From: Augochlora pura
Lineage: Eukaryota > Arthropoda > Insecta > Hymenoptera > Halictidae
Direction of reading: 5' to 3'
Length of the DNA: 64,000 nucleotides
Assembly (NCBI RefSeq): GCF_028453695.1
Contig: NC_135777.1
Location: 19,333,714-19,397,713, forward strand
Shown here in pieces: positions 24,197 to 35,416 of this stretch. The translations under genes and the position numbers were made by a program. How positions within the stretch are numbered: position 1 is the stretch's first letter; the number at the start of each line of letters is the position of its first letter. The notes under the pieces are model-generated. The model was given only the letters and a program-made list of their open reading frames with translations. It had not been told where the DNA came from and searched no databases.

Positions 24197-24637
24197 GAAC
24201 CGCCCTACCACCGGCCGTAGACCAATTCCGGTTCGAATTGTGCGCCGATGATGGAACGGACGCGTGACCGTTCATTTCGTTTCCGGTGTCGGCGGGCCGG
24301 GCCGGGCCGGTTCGCGAGCCAGGGGAGGCGGTGGGGCGGCGGAGGGTGCAGGAAGTCGGGAGCGCGGCCGAAAATCGGCGAACGGTCGATTTTAAAACGG
24401 AAGACGATCGGCAGGACTCCACTTCTGCGGTCAAGAGCTTAATTCATCGTCCGGATGCTGGGACGGGCCGCCGGCACCGCTCCGGCCCGCTTCGCGGCGA
24501 TCGATAAACGCGCCCGTTGCAGCAAAGTCCAAAAAGTAGCGGGGCCGGCGGCACAGGCGGAAGGACCGCAGACGCGGTCTGCGGTCTGGCTCCGACCGCG
24601 CTGGCCTTCTCACGGCTACGCAACGCTCGTCCGGGGG

Positions 24638-24653
24638 CTCTCTCTCTCTCTCC

Positions 24654-24703
<50 letters not shown>

Positions 24704-24704
24704 C
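24638..24704. repeat. (CT)n/(TG)n compound microsatellite
   Basis: A CT run with CCC and TG interruptions passes into a short TG run at its right end. Confidence 0.95.
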
Positions 24705-25580
24705 CAGTGCCTCGACCGCGCGAAAATTCCGGTTAATTTCCCGCTCGCGCCCCACCCCGAAAACGGTAACGGACTCCTTACGTCGCCGGTCTGGTTTCTC
24801 TGTAATTCGAGAGCCCGCGTTCTTCGCCGGCGAGAATTCTGGTATGCAACGCCGGACGGTCCCGGACGGCCCCCGGGCTTTCGGCTACCGATCGGGACGG
24901 ATCCTATCGCGAACGGCATCGGAATTTTTCGTACCGACCCGCCGCCCGATCCTCCGACCCTATCCATCTTGCCGCGCGCATCGTCGGCGAATTTTTTCCA
25001 AATTTTTCGGACAGCTCGCGCGCCGCCGAAAATCGGCGGAACCGGTTTTTCCTTGCCACGCGACAAAAATGACGCGACTCTCGGAATCATCGTATTTTAA
25101 AAGGAATTTCTGTTCGTGTTTATGTAATTCTTTGGATGATACGGTGTTGAACATTTTCGTGGCGAAGTAGCGATCGAGTGGAGAAATTACGAATTAAAAT
25201 GTTTGTATAGAGATCATGAGAGGAATGAAAATGCAGATTAATGTTTTTCGCTAATGGGTGCCTTTCTTTAAGGAGAGATTTTTATTTTTCAAGAGATTTT
25301 TTTAGTATCCAATTAAAGAATGGTTAGGCTGTAGGACAAGTTGCATTTTGTACTATAAACGTAATGCTTTACTGTATATTTCTATTGATTTTTCATGGCT
25401 TCTTTGTAATAATGACTAATACAAATAATTTGCGATGGCAGTGACAATTTACTAAAACAATATTAAGTGTCTAATTGTTCAGAATATAGATTACTTGGAT
25501 AACAAATTTGAGGTTTCTTTATTAAACAAAACGATTACCCTAACTTGCAATTTAAGGCATTGACCGGCTCTAAATCGAGA

Positions 25581-25620
25581 TTAACCCGTTAGCTTCATTC
25601 AACGCGTATACACGTCACAA
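25581..25620. mobile_element. Solo end, I-like
   Basis: TTAACCCGTTAGCTTCATTC is followed by AACGCGTATACACGTC. That subterminal piece resembles the inverted right end of family I (GGCGTATATACACGCC). No second end is evident. Confidence 0.4.
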
Positions 25621-26415
25621 GAAAATGGTAATTTTACACCTCACAATAAAAATACTTCTCCTATCATTTACATTAAAATTCCTGTAAAAAACATGTTCCT
25701 AAATTTCGAACACTTTAAAACAATTCTAGAACAACTGTCTAAAATACTACACTCATTCTGATCGATAAAACGTGTAACAAAATATTTCTCTTCAAAACAC
25801 ATGAACCCAGTTAAATGGTTAAGAGGCCGAATCGGCGGTAACAATAGAGAAAAGAAGAGCATTTATTACCAGTTTACACAAAGAGACGTATTCTCTCTAA
25901 TTCCAGCCGCGCAAAAAGGAAGAACGGCTGATTTATATGCCGCGGGCGCTTCCGGTCGCATCGTTTCGTCAGGAACCGAGAAGAATCGCCTCGCCGCGGA
26001 CAAGGTGAACGTATTGTGTGCAAACAAAATTTTATTTTAAAGGTTTCATTACCGCGCGCGGCGGCGCTCTTCATAAATATTGATTAGTATTGTCTCCGAA
26101 AGTGTGCCCGCGAAACATTGTGCTACGCGAGCGCTCGCGCGCGCGCGCCCGTGGCATTGTGCCGGCCGAAACGAAACCGCTGAAAACCGCTAATCAGTTC
26201 AAACACGCTGAAACATGTATGCGCTTACGTTTTAACCGGGACAAATTATGCGCGATACAATTCCGAATAAGTACACGGTGCACGACGGCGAGAAATAAAA
26301 ATTCACGCCGAAATGAATTTTGTAGGTTTCGGCGCGTGACAGAATGCAAATATAATGCCATAATTTGGCAAAGAGTCATTTTTCTGCGACCCTTTTAGCG
26401 ATTTGTTTCACGCAT

Positions 26416-26843
26416 TTAACCCCTTGCCGTACCATTCTCTTTACAATTACTATAATTAACATTTTTGCAATCGCACTAATTTCTTAGAAGAAAAAGGAAT
26501 ATTTATTATTTGCTTACGTCCACTCGAATGTTTAACCCTTTGCACTAGAATGGTGACTCTGCGGCACCACTAATATTATTCTAATACGTTCCAAAATAAT
26601 TTTAACAACAATAAGGTTTAGATTGAGAAAATTATTGGGTAATAGAACTGTTGCTACGAGTCACAAGAAACAATTTCATACGTATAAAATACATTTTGTT
26701 ATATAAAATGGAAATACCTATGAGCCAAGAAAATTATTTCACATTTACTGTTAAAACGGCTAAAGGAACGGATGAACATTCGTACCTAATAGCTTATTGT
26801 TATAAATCTTCATGACGAGTCTTAAAGTACGGCAAGGGGTTAA
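26416..26843 (+). mobile_element. TTAA MITE, family F, interrupted by C
   Basis: TTAA at 26416 and 26840 flank perfect 13-bp inverted ends, CCCCTTGCCGTAC and GTACGGCAAGGGG. A family C element occupies 26532 to about 26776. Without it the element would be roughly 185 bp. No coding capacity. Confidence 0.85.
26532..26776 (+). mobile_element. TTAA MITE, family C, nested in F, right end decayed
   Basis: The left end is TTAACCCTTTGCACTAGAAT followed by GGTGACTCTGCGGCACCACT, matching the inverted right end of other C copies. The interior carries AACAATAAGGTTTAGATT and TGGAAATACC as in the 29.1-kb copy. At the right the expected terminus is worn to CGGCTAAAGGAACGGATGAA, so the border is approximate. 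Confidence 0.75.
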
Positions 26844-27970
26844 AAAAGCACTGTCACGTTGTTAACAACGTAGCCAAATTATTTTGAGTCGAAATAATGT
26901 CCTTCTTAACGTTAACAGTACTGTACCAATGGCCTTAAAATGGTTTTACCCTTTTATTCTATTATTCGAACTGTAAAATTGTTTCCATTAAAAATTTCCG
27001 ATTGCCTTGATTCAGACAATTCATATTAGAAATATTTTAATAAATACCAGTAAACAAACGCAGACATTTACGCCGCGAGAATTCAGGGAGTCTTGGAAAG
27101 TTGGACTCGAGTCGAGAAGGGTGGAGCAGAGAGAGCAGGGCGGACGCCGGAGTCCTGGATTCCGGCTGAAAATCGATAGCCCCGGCGATAAATCGGAGCA
27201 GAAGGTCTCGGCGTGATTAAATAAACCCGGCTGCCACGTGAAAAAGTTGGCTCGCCCCGCGGAGCGGTCCGATACGCGGGCGAATTCTTAACGCTTCTAA
27301 TCTCCGCGGGCCGGGGTCTCTCTTCCTATCGCTTATCGCGGCTTTTACCCCCGCGCCGCACCGCGCCGCGCCGCGACCCACCGGGACGTAAATTTCCGTC
27401 GGACAGGGCCCCGCCGACAAATCGGCGCGGTCTCTCTCGTCTGGCCGAGTTCCGGTACGCGCTAAAGACCAAACCACGCCCGCGGATATTCGCCCAGGAT
27501 ATTCGCTCGGACGTTCGCGCGCGCGCGCGCGTCCGATCCATTTCTGGTTCACCCGAGGTGCCGTTAAAAATGAATCCGAGGAACACGAGTGCAACGGTCA
27601 CCCCCGCCGTTTCTACGGCGAGGAAAAATAGTCGGCCCTCGCGCGGGTACCGGTTCGCGTTTTGCCCGTACCGTGTCCGCCCATTAAATCATGGTGAAGA
27701 TCTACCGGCCCGCGTACCTCGAGGTGTTTGAAGTATAGGCAAAATTCCGGCCTCGGGTAACTTCGTTTTACGACGTTTCGCCGACGAAGAAATTGACTTT
27801 CGGAACGCTGGACAGCCGCGGCGAAAAGTTTTTGCAAGGTTAATGCGGGACGTTATTTTTACTCGACCGTTGCCCGGGGAACGTTTGTTTAGCGGACGAT
27901 TATTTCACTCGATTTTATTTCGCGATCGAATTGCGATTATTAGACTATGGATTTTGATGCGTTTATAGCG
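26844..27970. other. No supported gene
   Basis: AT-rich, then GC-rich at 27.1-27.8 kb with overlapping minus-strand frames of 91-125 codons. A CG-alternating run sits at 27514-27531. No exon could be delimited. Confidence 0.4.
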
Positions 27971-28401
27971 TATACAGATGTTTCAAACACTAGAATATGT
28001 GTAAGTTAACGAGGTGTAACGGTAGGCGATTTTTGGTAGACGAAGGAAAAATTTACTCAATTATAGTTATCATAAACTGATGTATTAGGTTAAAAATTTG
28101 CCGAAAGATCCACGGCAATAATTAAACTTTTTACAGTTATTTTTGGGTCGCATATTTTTCGATTTTTATGCACTTGTAACATCTACAGTTGTTTAAAACA
28201 CTAGAAAATGTGTAAAGCAACACAGTGTAACAGAATTTTTATGATCTTTACGATAGTTGATTTTTTAGCAGACGAAGGATAAATTGACTTAATTATAATG
28301 ATCATAAACTGGCATATCAGAATAAAAGTTTTCCCAAAGATCCACAGTCTGGTAATAATTAAACTTTTCTATCATTATTTTTGGATCGCATAATTTTATG
28401 C
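27971..28401. repeat. Tandem duplication of a 200- to 220-bp AT-rich unit
   Basis: Copy 1 covers 27971-28171 and copy 2 covers 28183-28401. Shared pieces in the same order include AACACTAGAA, GTGTAAC, CAGACGAAGGA/TAGACGAAGGA, ATCATAAACTG, AAAGATCCAC, AATAATTAAACTTTT, TTTTTGG and ATTTTTATGC/ATTTTATGC. The copies differ by many substitutions and small insertions, so the duplication is not recent. Confidence 0.85.
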
Positions 28402-28842
28402 AAAATGAACATTTTCCTCATTGCGAGAAACGGCAGTTTCGGTCGTTCTTTTAATCATTTTCTGCGATCACGCTTTCCGGTTCTTTTAATCTCTCCGCGG
28501 CACCAAATTGCATCAACGCGTACTTCTCTTGAATGCATAACACGACGTGGAAATATTTCTGGGTCAGACAAAGTGCAATAATAGAAAATGGCAGCACTTC
28601 ATAAAGAATTGCTGCGGCTAACTGCAACGAGTGCCTGAAACATTTATTATCGGCTTGACTATTCAGGTACATTTAGTTGGAACTCATCAGAGGCATATGA
28701 AAAATAGATCGGTTTTAAAGAAATACAGGGGAACGTGACGCGAACGCGAGGCAAACGTATCTCTCGCAGGATCTGGAAATGAAAAATGAACGTATCGGAG
28801 ATAGTATTTCGAGGGATTATAAAATTTTGCGCAAGGCGGAAG

Positions 28843-29088
28843 TTAACCCTTTACGGTATCGCTACTTTCATGCTGCGACGATTAACACTTATTTGTTTAT
28901 AATAACGAGTCTATTTGTCTATAATAACTTGTACTATAATAACGAGTCAGACTCGTGATGAAAATTCCATGTACAATCTACTAAATCAGCATGTTATTTA
29001 TTTCTTATAAATCGAAATCAAATATAATTGTTATCGAAGTTTTAAGAAGAAATAAAAATTATTTGGCGCTATTAAAGAACAGTATTAA
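28843..29088. mobile_element. Rearranged family D element
   Basis: TTAACCCTTTACGGTATCGC followed by CGACGATTAACACTTATTTG at 28843-28895 is the left arm of D in forward orientation. From about 28932 the sequence is the right part of D in reverse orientation (ACTATAATAACGAGTCAGAC through CTACTAAAT). It runs to a TTAA at 29085 that corresponds to the internal TTAA hit in other D copies. The left arm is therefore on the wrong side and inverted. Confidence 0.7.
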
Positions 29089-29105
29089 GGAAAAATAGCA
29101 AAAGG

Positions 29106-29353
29106 TCAACCCTTTGAACTCGGGGCCATTTTACCTGTAAATTTGAAATAATATTTCTGGCTCGTGGTATTTCCATTCTATTTAACAAAATAAATTTTTA
29201 TGCATACAAAATTTATTCGCGTAACTCCTACCATCAGTTTTACTACTTGACAATTTTTTAAATCTAAACCTTATTGTTGCAAAAATTATTTTGCAAAGAA
29301 ATAGAATAATTTTAGTGGTGCCTTAGAGTCACTACTCGAGTGCAAAGGGTTAA
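29106..29353 (-). mobile_element. TTAA MITE, family C, nearly complete
   Basis: The left end is TCAA followed by CCCTTTGAACTCGG and the right end is CTCGAGTGCAAAGGG followed by TTAA at 29350. TCAA is probably a mutated TTAA. The 248-bp interior aligns with the 18.3-kb copy across its length and has no coding capacity. Just left of it lies the rearranged D element. Confidence 0.87.
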
Positions 29354-29669
29354 TCCAGGGCAACGCGCGCAGGAAAGGTATCATCGACATCGTCGTTCCT
29401 ATTTCCCGCGGGCGAAGAAGAAACAAGGAAACCGTCGAGCGTGTAACGACGGACGTTGAACGGTAGATAAGGTCAGGTATCGACAAACACGTCCGCGTAA
29501 TTTGCTATCTAATCGGGGTTTACCATTTATGCAAACTAGTTTTCGAAGGAATTACACGTCTAGTCGTTGTCCCTATTACAGTCGTTCTTGACGTAACGCG
29601 CACCCGCGACGTGCCGCTCGCGATCCATCGATCGAAGACACATAAGGATAATGTGTCTGCGCGAAAGGC

Positions 29670-29726
29670 GGAGAGAGAGAGAGAGAGAGCGCGCGAGAGC
29701 GAGAGAGAGAGAGAGAGAGGGGGGGA
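29670..29726. repeat. (GA)n microsatellite
   Basis: GA run interrupted by GCGCGAGAGC and ending in a short G run. Confidence 0.93.
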
Positions 29727-30041
29727 CTAGCGCTGAACCGATAACTATTACGGATTTTATCGTCGCATTATTAATTATATTAGTTTATGTAAGAGCGGTA
29801 GCAAGAACCGCGCTCGCGGTGGCTTCGGTTGGCGGATCAAGGTCGGGCCGATCGAGCAGCAGTCCGCTCCGTCGATCGATCTTCGTCCGTTCTTTCTTTT
29901 TTGCGATCCTGTCGCGCCGGTGATCGGTCGTTTCAAATTTACAAGAGCCGTCGCACGAAACGGACCCCGAAAACGTCGTCTGAAAATAACCATCGCCGAC
30001 GAGGCGAATGTAAATCATTCGATCGATGGGGCGTAGAGGGG

Positions 30042-30071
30042 TAGAGAGAGAGAGAGAGAGAGAGAGGAGAG
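30042..30071. repeat. (AG)n microsatellite
   Basis: About 13 AG units. Confidence 0.93.
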
Positions 30072-30388
30072 CGGGAGGGGGCCGCTGCCCGGCTGGATCT
30101 CGCGCAAATACCCCGAAATAAATATTCATCATCCGCGGGATTCGGTTCCGACGGGAACATTTTCGCCAAATTTTTCATTGTATCGACACAGCCGGCCGCC
30201 GCGGTTCTCCTCTCCTCTCCTCTCTCCCCACCCCCGCTGCTGCCCCTCCGCCACGGTATTATTCATCGCCGGACCTCCGTTCGTCCGGTGGCCGACGAGC
30301 TTTCCACGGTGGCCGCGATTCCCCGTCAAGAAGCTTTTCAATCGCCGCGGTATTCAAAATTAAGGGGAACGCGAGAATCGAAAGAGAA

Positions 30389-30414
30389 CTCTCTCTCTCT
30401 CTCTCTCTCTCTCT
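30389..30414. repeat. (CT)n microsatellite
   Basis: About 13 CT units. Confidence 0.93.
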
Positions 30415-30751
30415 TTGTACACGATATTTTCGGCTGCATGCTTGATTCTAACATTTCTGCTACGTCTCTTTAGCATTTTCTCGATTCGCCTGACGCAACC
30501 GGTCCAACAAGGACAAAGGTTACGAAATCTACTTTTACCGTCTATGTTTAGAAGTACCTGTGCCACCGCGAGGTACTCGACGATGGTACGTTGTAAATTG
30601 ATTTTGATTGTAGAAATATTTTTGCGCGGTCGAACAGTCGTCAAATTACACTATCCGGTAGGGAAAATGAATTGTAAGCGTCGATATTTTATATTTCCTG
30701 CGCAAATCTTGTTACAATCTAACTTGCTAAATCAGAGGACAAGCGACATAA

Positions 30752-30860
30752 TTAACCTTTAGAGTATGGAGTGGGGGACATTAGGTCTCCCAAGATTAGT
30801 TTTTCTTTAATAACTTCGTAAATAACTTCTTTCTCTCTTTTTTCCTTTACCACTCAGCTG
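30752..30860 (+). mobile_element. Partial family A element (left part)
   Basis: TTAACCTTTAGAGTATGGAG is followed by a stretch nearly identical to 10400-10477, including CAAGATTAGTTTTTCTTTAA and TAACTTCGTAAATAA. Similarity ends near a TTTTTTCC run and no right terminus is seen, so this copy is truncated or strongly diverged. Confidence 0.75.
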
Positions 30861-31074
30861 CGACGATATATTTAGAAGATAAATTTTGTTATGCGTTTCA
30901 TTAACATGAATGATATTGATAACGTGCAGAGACAAAATCTCTTATTTTATATAAATTGGAATTAAAGAAGTAATTTGACAAATTACATAGTTATAAATTA
31001 GTAGAACAGAACGAAGAATTACTCAAAATTATTTAATCAGAACCTGTTCCTAGAACCAACTTTTACCATACTTT

Positions 31075-31287
31075 TAAAAATGATCATGCCACGTTCAAAA
31101 ATAATTCTTATCGTATTTCTTTATATTTAGAAAATTAATAAATCAAGAACTGTTAACTGTCGCATGAGCCACAAAATGCAATTCCATAATATATAAAATG
31201 CTTCGGGTTGTATAAAATGGCAACGCTACAAGTCTAAACAAATATCTTGGATTTCCACTTAAAATAGCTCCGACTGCAAAGGGTTAA
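31075..31287 (+). mobile_element. TTAA MITE, family C, left end decayed
   Basis: The right end is CTCCGACTGCAAAGGG followed by TTAA at 31284. The interior is the inverse of the 17309-17520 copy (TTGGATTTCCACTTAAAATA and CTTTATATTTAGAAAATT). On the left similarity fades around 31070, and no clear terminus remains. Confidence 0.75.
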
Positions 31288-31563
31288 CACGTTCGACGCC
31301 GACAGTCATCCCCTAAAATACCCACACGGTTAAAGCAATTTAATTATTTAAAGCGAAAGAAGTTAAAATTTAAAAGTTTTAAAAATTAAAAAATTGAAAG
31401 TTAATATTCCTCATAGGGGGTGGCATCGGAAGAATTCTTTCGCATTCGAAGCATTCTAGTCAAATTCCCTTTGTCCAAATATATCGCAATAAAAATGAAT
31501 TTTCAAAATTGGTTAGAAATTAGTGTCATTCAAATTTAACTGACGCGGTGCTGAACGTGTTGA
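31284..31563. mobile_element. TTAA MITE, family J, sharing its TTAA with C
   Basis: The left end is TTAACACGTTCGACGCCG and the right end, read inward, is TTCAACACGTTCAGCACCG. The inverted ends differ from the CCCTTTGC type after the target site. The left TTAA is the same four bases that close the adjacent C element, and the right target is TTGA, one change from TTAA. The interior is AT-rich with no coding capacity. Confidence 0.65.
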
Positions 31564-31972
31564 ATGTATGTAATATTTTTTTTGGACAAATATCATACTC
31601 GTGCGTCGCATTGGTGGCAATCGTGCGGCCGCAGGTACGCGCGGCAGAAAGTTTCGCGCGATGCCAATGGAGGATAGGTCAGATTACACGTGTCCACGAT
31701 TATCCTGATCAGCGTCGCGTAAACGACCCGGGCGAAAGAACTCGACCCGCCCGGGAAAGGTTTCCTTCCCTGGATTTCTTCGACGGAGACTTCTCGCCGA
31801 CGACGTTCCCGATACGTCTGGATAACGAGCGGCCGATAAGACGATCCCGGCGACGCTCGTTCCTTTGTCAGCGCCACGTCGAATTCTCCCCTTTCCTCGG
31901 GACAGACACGGAGGATTTCTCGGGGATCTTCCCGGAATTCACGCGGCTACGGGTTTCTTTCGGCGAGGCGAG

Positions 31973-31975
31973 GGG

Positions 31976-32006
<31 letters not shown>

Positions 32007-32013
32007 GAGAGAG
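31973..32013. repeat. (GA)n microsatellite
   Basis: GA run with one GGGA interruption. Confidence 0.93.
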
Positions 32014-33168
32014 GCCGAGGCGAGGCGAGGCGACGCGGCGGCGGACGTGTCTTAATCCGAGTCGACGCTTCCCTCCGAGAGAGAGAGACGGGTTTTCACG
32101 AATCGATTGTGTCGCGACCGCTTTTTTGCCCCCGACGATCGAACGTCCGCCGGTGAAGCGTCACCTTCGTGCGGTAGAAAGGGAGAGAGGAGCCACTGTC
32201 ACGAACGACGGAGACGCCCCGGGTGTCTCTCTGTCAATGGAACGGTCGCGGTGAAACGACCCGATCTAGCTAGAACTGGCCTGCTCTGTTGCAACTTGAA
32301 ACTGTCGGGGCTCAATAAGCTCCGCGGACGTAACGATTAGAAGTTGTCGGTGTCACGGGTTCGTACTCCTGCTAATGTCCTGGTGTGTATCGTGGCATCG
32401 ATTATCGGACACCCTGTAGCTGGCCAAGGAAGTCAGCGTTTGATGCGTTGACGAATATCTGACTGACAAAGTTCGCGGAACTACGAAATGATATCTAATA
32501 TTCTAAATTCCATTCGATTTTTTGGAACACCCTTTATTTTCCAAGGTAAAGTTATTTGCGATCATACAATTAACAGGGTTAGAATATCTTCGATGGATTT
32601 CGTATACAAAATTCATTTGAATAATTCTTGCATCGCCTATTGTAAACTACCCTGTATTTCCTCAAAGAAATGGAAACATCGATCTTTATTATCATACAAG
32701 AATATTTAAATAAGATTTCTATTCGATTTTGCGAATTGAAATAACCCGTTAGTTCTGCATGAATTATAAATCACTCTGTAGTTCTCAAAACCAATAAAAT
32801 AGATACCTCCTTATAAATTTATGTTTTCAGCATTACCTGCGTCGAAGCACTTGGATATTCTCGAAAGTTGGCCACCGAATGCATCAAATAAAAATCAGCC
32901 GAAATTTCTCTATCATTTATGTATCGCCTCTCTAATTCTTTAAATAACTGCACAGCGGACGGGTCATTAAAAATGCGCGCCACCACCGTCGCTCGACCGT
33001 TTAAACATCGCTCGAAGCTCGGCATTGAAGTTTTCGAAATAAAATTTCATTTCACCGTCGAAGACGTCGATTCCGTTCCTCAACAATTCGCGATCGGAAT
33101 ATTTACCACGTCGTTGCCAGTAGCTCGCCTCAGACGAAGGGAATTTTATCTAAAAATTTTTCAATTTG

Positions 33169-33185
33169 CTCTCTCTCTCTCTCTT
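33169..33185. repeat. Short (CT)n microsatellite
   Basis: About eight CT units. Confidence 0.85.
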
Positions 33186-33913
33186 TCTCATCGAGGAGGA
33201 ACGCCCCCTCCGGTAGCGCGTCGCCGTTCGCCGCGCCACCCTGTATGTTCTCAAAGGGGTCGTGCCCGCCGGTATCTTCGTGCAAGGAAAGCCGAGGAAC
33301 GCGATAAGCCAGGAACGACGATCTCGAGAATTTTGTATTCCCCTTAACAAGATCCCAGGAGCGGAGCGATCTCGCTAGTTTACGAGGGCCGCCGCGCCGG
33401 TGGTACCACGAAAAACTTTCTTTTTTATAGGAGGGGGACCGGTCACGTGTACGGTCTCGTATACGAACTGAAGGAGGGGCGGTATTAGCCCCTGCGGAAT
33501 ATTTCATAATGGCTCGTGAATCGGGACGTGCCGAACAACCCTCGCGGTGTAATATGGGGTAGGGCTGTACCGTACCCCCTCCCCCCTTCCTCTCGACCCG
33601 ATATATATCGACTGGCAGTAGCCAGATTTCCCTCTCGATTTTCTCGCTCGACCCTGACCCAACGACAGACGCACTCTCTCTCCCCCTCCTCTCTCCCTCG
33701 CCTTCCGATCAGAGATGGGCAAATTCATTATACAGATAACGAAGCTTCAATTAACGGCCGACTGATAAAAGACTGCCACTTCTTCTCTCCTTGAGCGATG
33801 CTGGGACGCGGCATTTTTAATAGGCGAGGGGAAGATAAGGAACTCGAACTGTTCCACGGAATCTATGTTCACATCGACGCATTTTAAACATCAGAGATTG
33901 AAGGCTTGGAATT

Positions 33914-33991
33914 TTATGCATTTATAGTATAACATATTATTATGCATTTATAGTATATCATATTATTATGCATCTATAATATATAATATTT
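33914..33991. repeat. 26-bp AT-rich tandem repeat, three copies
   Basis: Units beginning TATGCATTTATAGTATA and ending CATATTAT repeat three times; the third copy is the most diverged. Confidence 0.85.
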
Positions 33992-34204
33992 TAAGTCGAA
34001 AGAAAACCATAGGAAATATTTCAGTAATTTAAAGATATTGTTGCATTACATTTGGATTATTGAAATTATTATGGAAAGAAATAAATGTCTGTGTAGCATC
34101 CTATGTAATCGGTACATACAATTCTTATTTTCATGAAAATCCATAGTCGATTAATAAACTTTGAAGCGACATAAAGATTGAAAGAATGGCAGTAAGATGT
34201 TCTA

Positions 34205-34366
34205 CTAGATAAAATTATTAAAAATGGAATGAATATACAATTTTCAAGAATGGTATGAATATACAATTATTAAAAATTGAATGAATATATAATATAATTT
34301 TTAAGAATACTATGAATATACAATTTTTAAAAATTGACCGTATATACAATTTTTCAGAATGGACTG
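34205..34366. repeat. Degenerate AT-rich tandem repeat of about 28 bp
   Basis: The motif GAATGAATATACAATTTT recurs about five times with AAGAATGG or AAAAATTG spacers. Confidence 0.7.
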
Positions 34367-34869
34367 AATCATAAAAAGATCGCAATCTAATCGTCGGCTC
34401 CTCGGGTTCATTAAAAACGATGCCAGCGAATACACTCTGTTTTTGATGGACACGATGTCATTAACTCACTGCCAGGCCAACCCTTAACGCGGACAATGCG
34501 TATCCCACGGTTTGCTCAGGTGTAGCGTATTTTCGGGCGGCCGTTCCCATATGTTTGCGTTTCTTTTTTTTATGCTGCGGAGGGTGCGTCGCGCAGGGTG
34601 GTTGGTTATATAACACACTTGCGAGTGGTCAGGTATTGTCTCCCTGTCTGTCCCACATTGCTTGTCACTTTCACGGCCATCTAATTACGCTTTACATTGT
34701 GACCACCACAATGGGCTCGCCGCATTAAATTCTGCATTTGCAACAATACCGAACTACCAATAACCAATTTGAACCGTGGTAATGGTGATCCATTACTGGC
34801 GAAGTGAAAACAACTCACAAATGACCTAATTAAAAAAATTAAAATTTTAACTTAAAACACATTTTAACT

Positions 34870-34984
34870 TAAAAATGACCTATAATTGTTGTAGTAAAAA
34901 TGACCTAAGATTTTTGCAGTAAAAATGGCCTACGATTTTTGCAGTAAAAATTGCCTACGGTTTTTGCAGTATAAATGGCCTACC
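34870..34984. repeat. 25-bp tandem repeat, about 4.5 copies
   Basis: Units of the form TAAAAATGGCCTACGATTTT followed by TGCAG repeat four times plus a partial unit. The first unit reads TGACCTATAATTGTTGTAG. Flanking pieces (AAATGACCTAATT) suggest further decayed copies on the left. Confidence 0.88.
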
Positions 34985-35391
34985 AACAACGAGGTCCAAA
35001 TAATTTCGCAATAAAGCAACCATAATTTTACGACCAACAATCGAGCGTCCGCGTTGCAAATGCTCCATTTAATGGGAATATAGTCGCGGTTCCCGATTTC
35101 GTTGGTGGATTTTTCGCTGGCCCGTGGGTCTAGGGAACAGCCAGCGGACCATCCAGCCCGAATTCTAGAGGTTCCCAGTTAACGAAGTTCCACGCCGAGT
35201 GCAAGGACAATCTCGTGGCGCGAAATAAAGTCCGCCGGCGCGGATTCAATTACGCCACCGGCTCTTTCGGCCGGACGGCGAAATGTCCGCCGTCGGGGGT
35301 GTGTACGCCGATTGCATCCCCCGCTGAGCCATTGTCCAAGGTTCTGGCCGTGCGGTTCTACAGTCCCCGCCGCTCGCGCGTGTGCCTGTGC

Positions 35392-35416
35392 ATGTGTGTG
35401 TGTGTGTGTGTGTGTG
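35392..35416. repeat. (TG)n microsatellite
   Basis: About 12 TG units within a GTGTGCC context. Confidence 0.93.

Larger units (their letters stand above)
22317..26415. other. No supported gene; element fragments and a long (CT)n tract
   Basis: This covers AT-rich DNA to 23.2 kb, GC-rich DNA at 23.2-23.7 and 24.2-25.1 kb, and AT-rich DNA after that. GC-rich frames of up to 219 codons at 24.43-25.17 kb overlap on both strands through the microsatellite and have no splice support. Two CG-alternating patches lie at 26.05 and 26.13 kb. Confidence 0.4.
29354..30751. other. No supported gene; three simple repeats
   Basis: GC-rich with GA and CT microsatellites at 29.67, 30.04 and 30.39 kb. Open frames here mostly overlap the repeats. 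No exon was delimited. Confidence 0.4.
31564..33913. other. No supported gene
   Basis: A GC-rich block at 31.6-32.3 kb holds a 202-codon plus frame that runs through a GA microsatellite and has no ATG-context or splice support I trust. A second GC-rich block at 33.2-33.7 kb gives overlapping frames on both strands. Confidence 0.4.

Noticed and set aside
24225..24245. GGTTCGAATTG resembling a tRNA B box
   Set aside because: No matching A box, acceptor stem or anticodon arm could be built around it.
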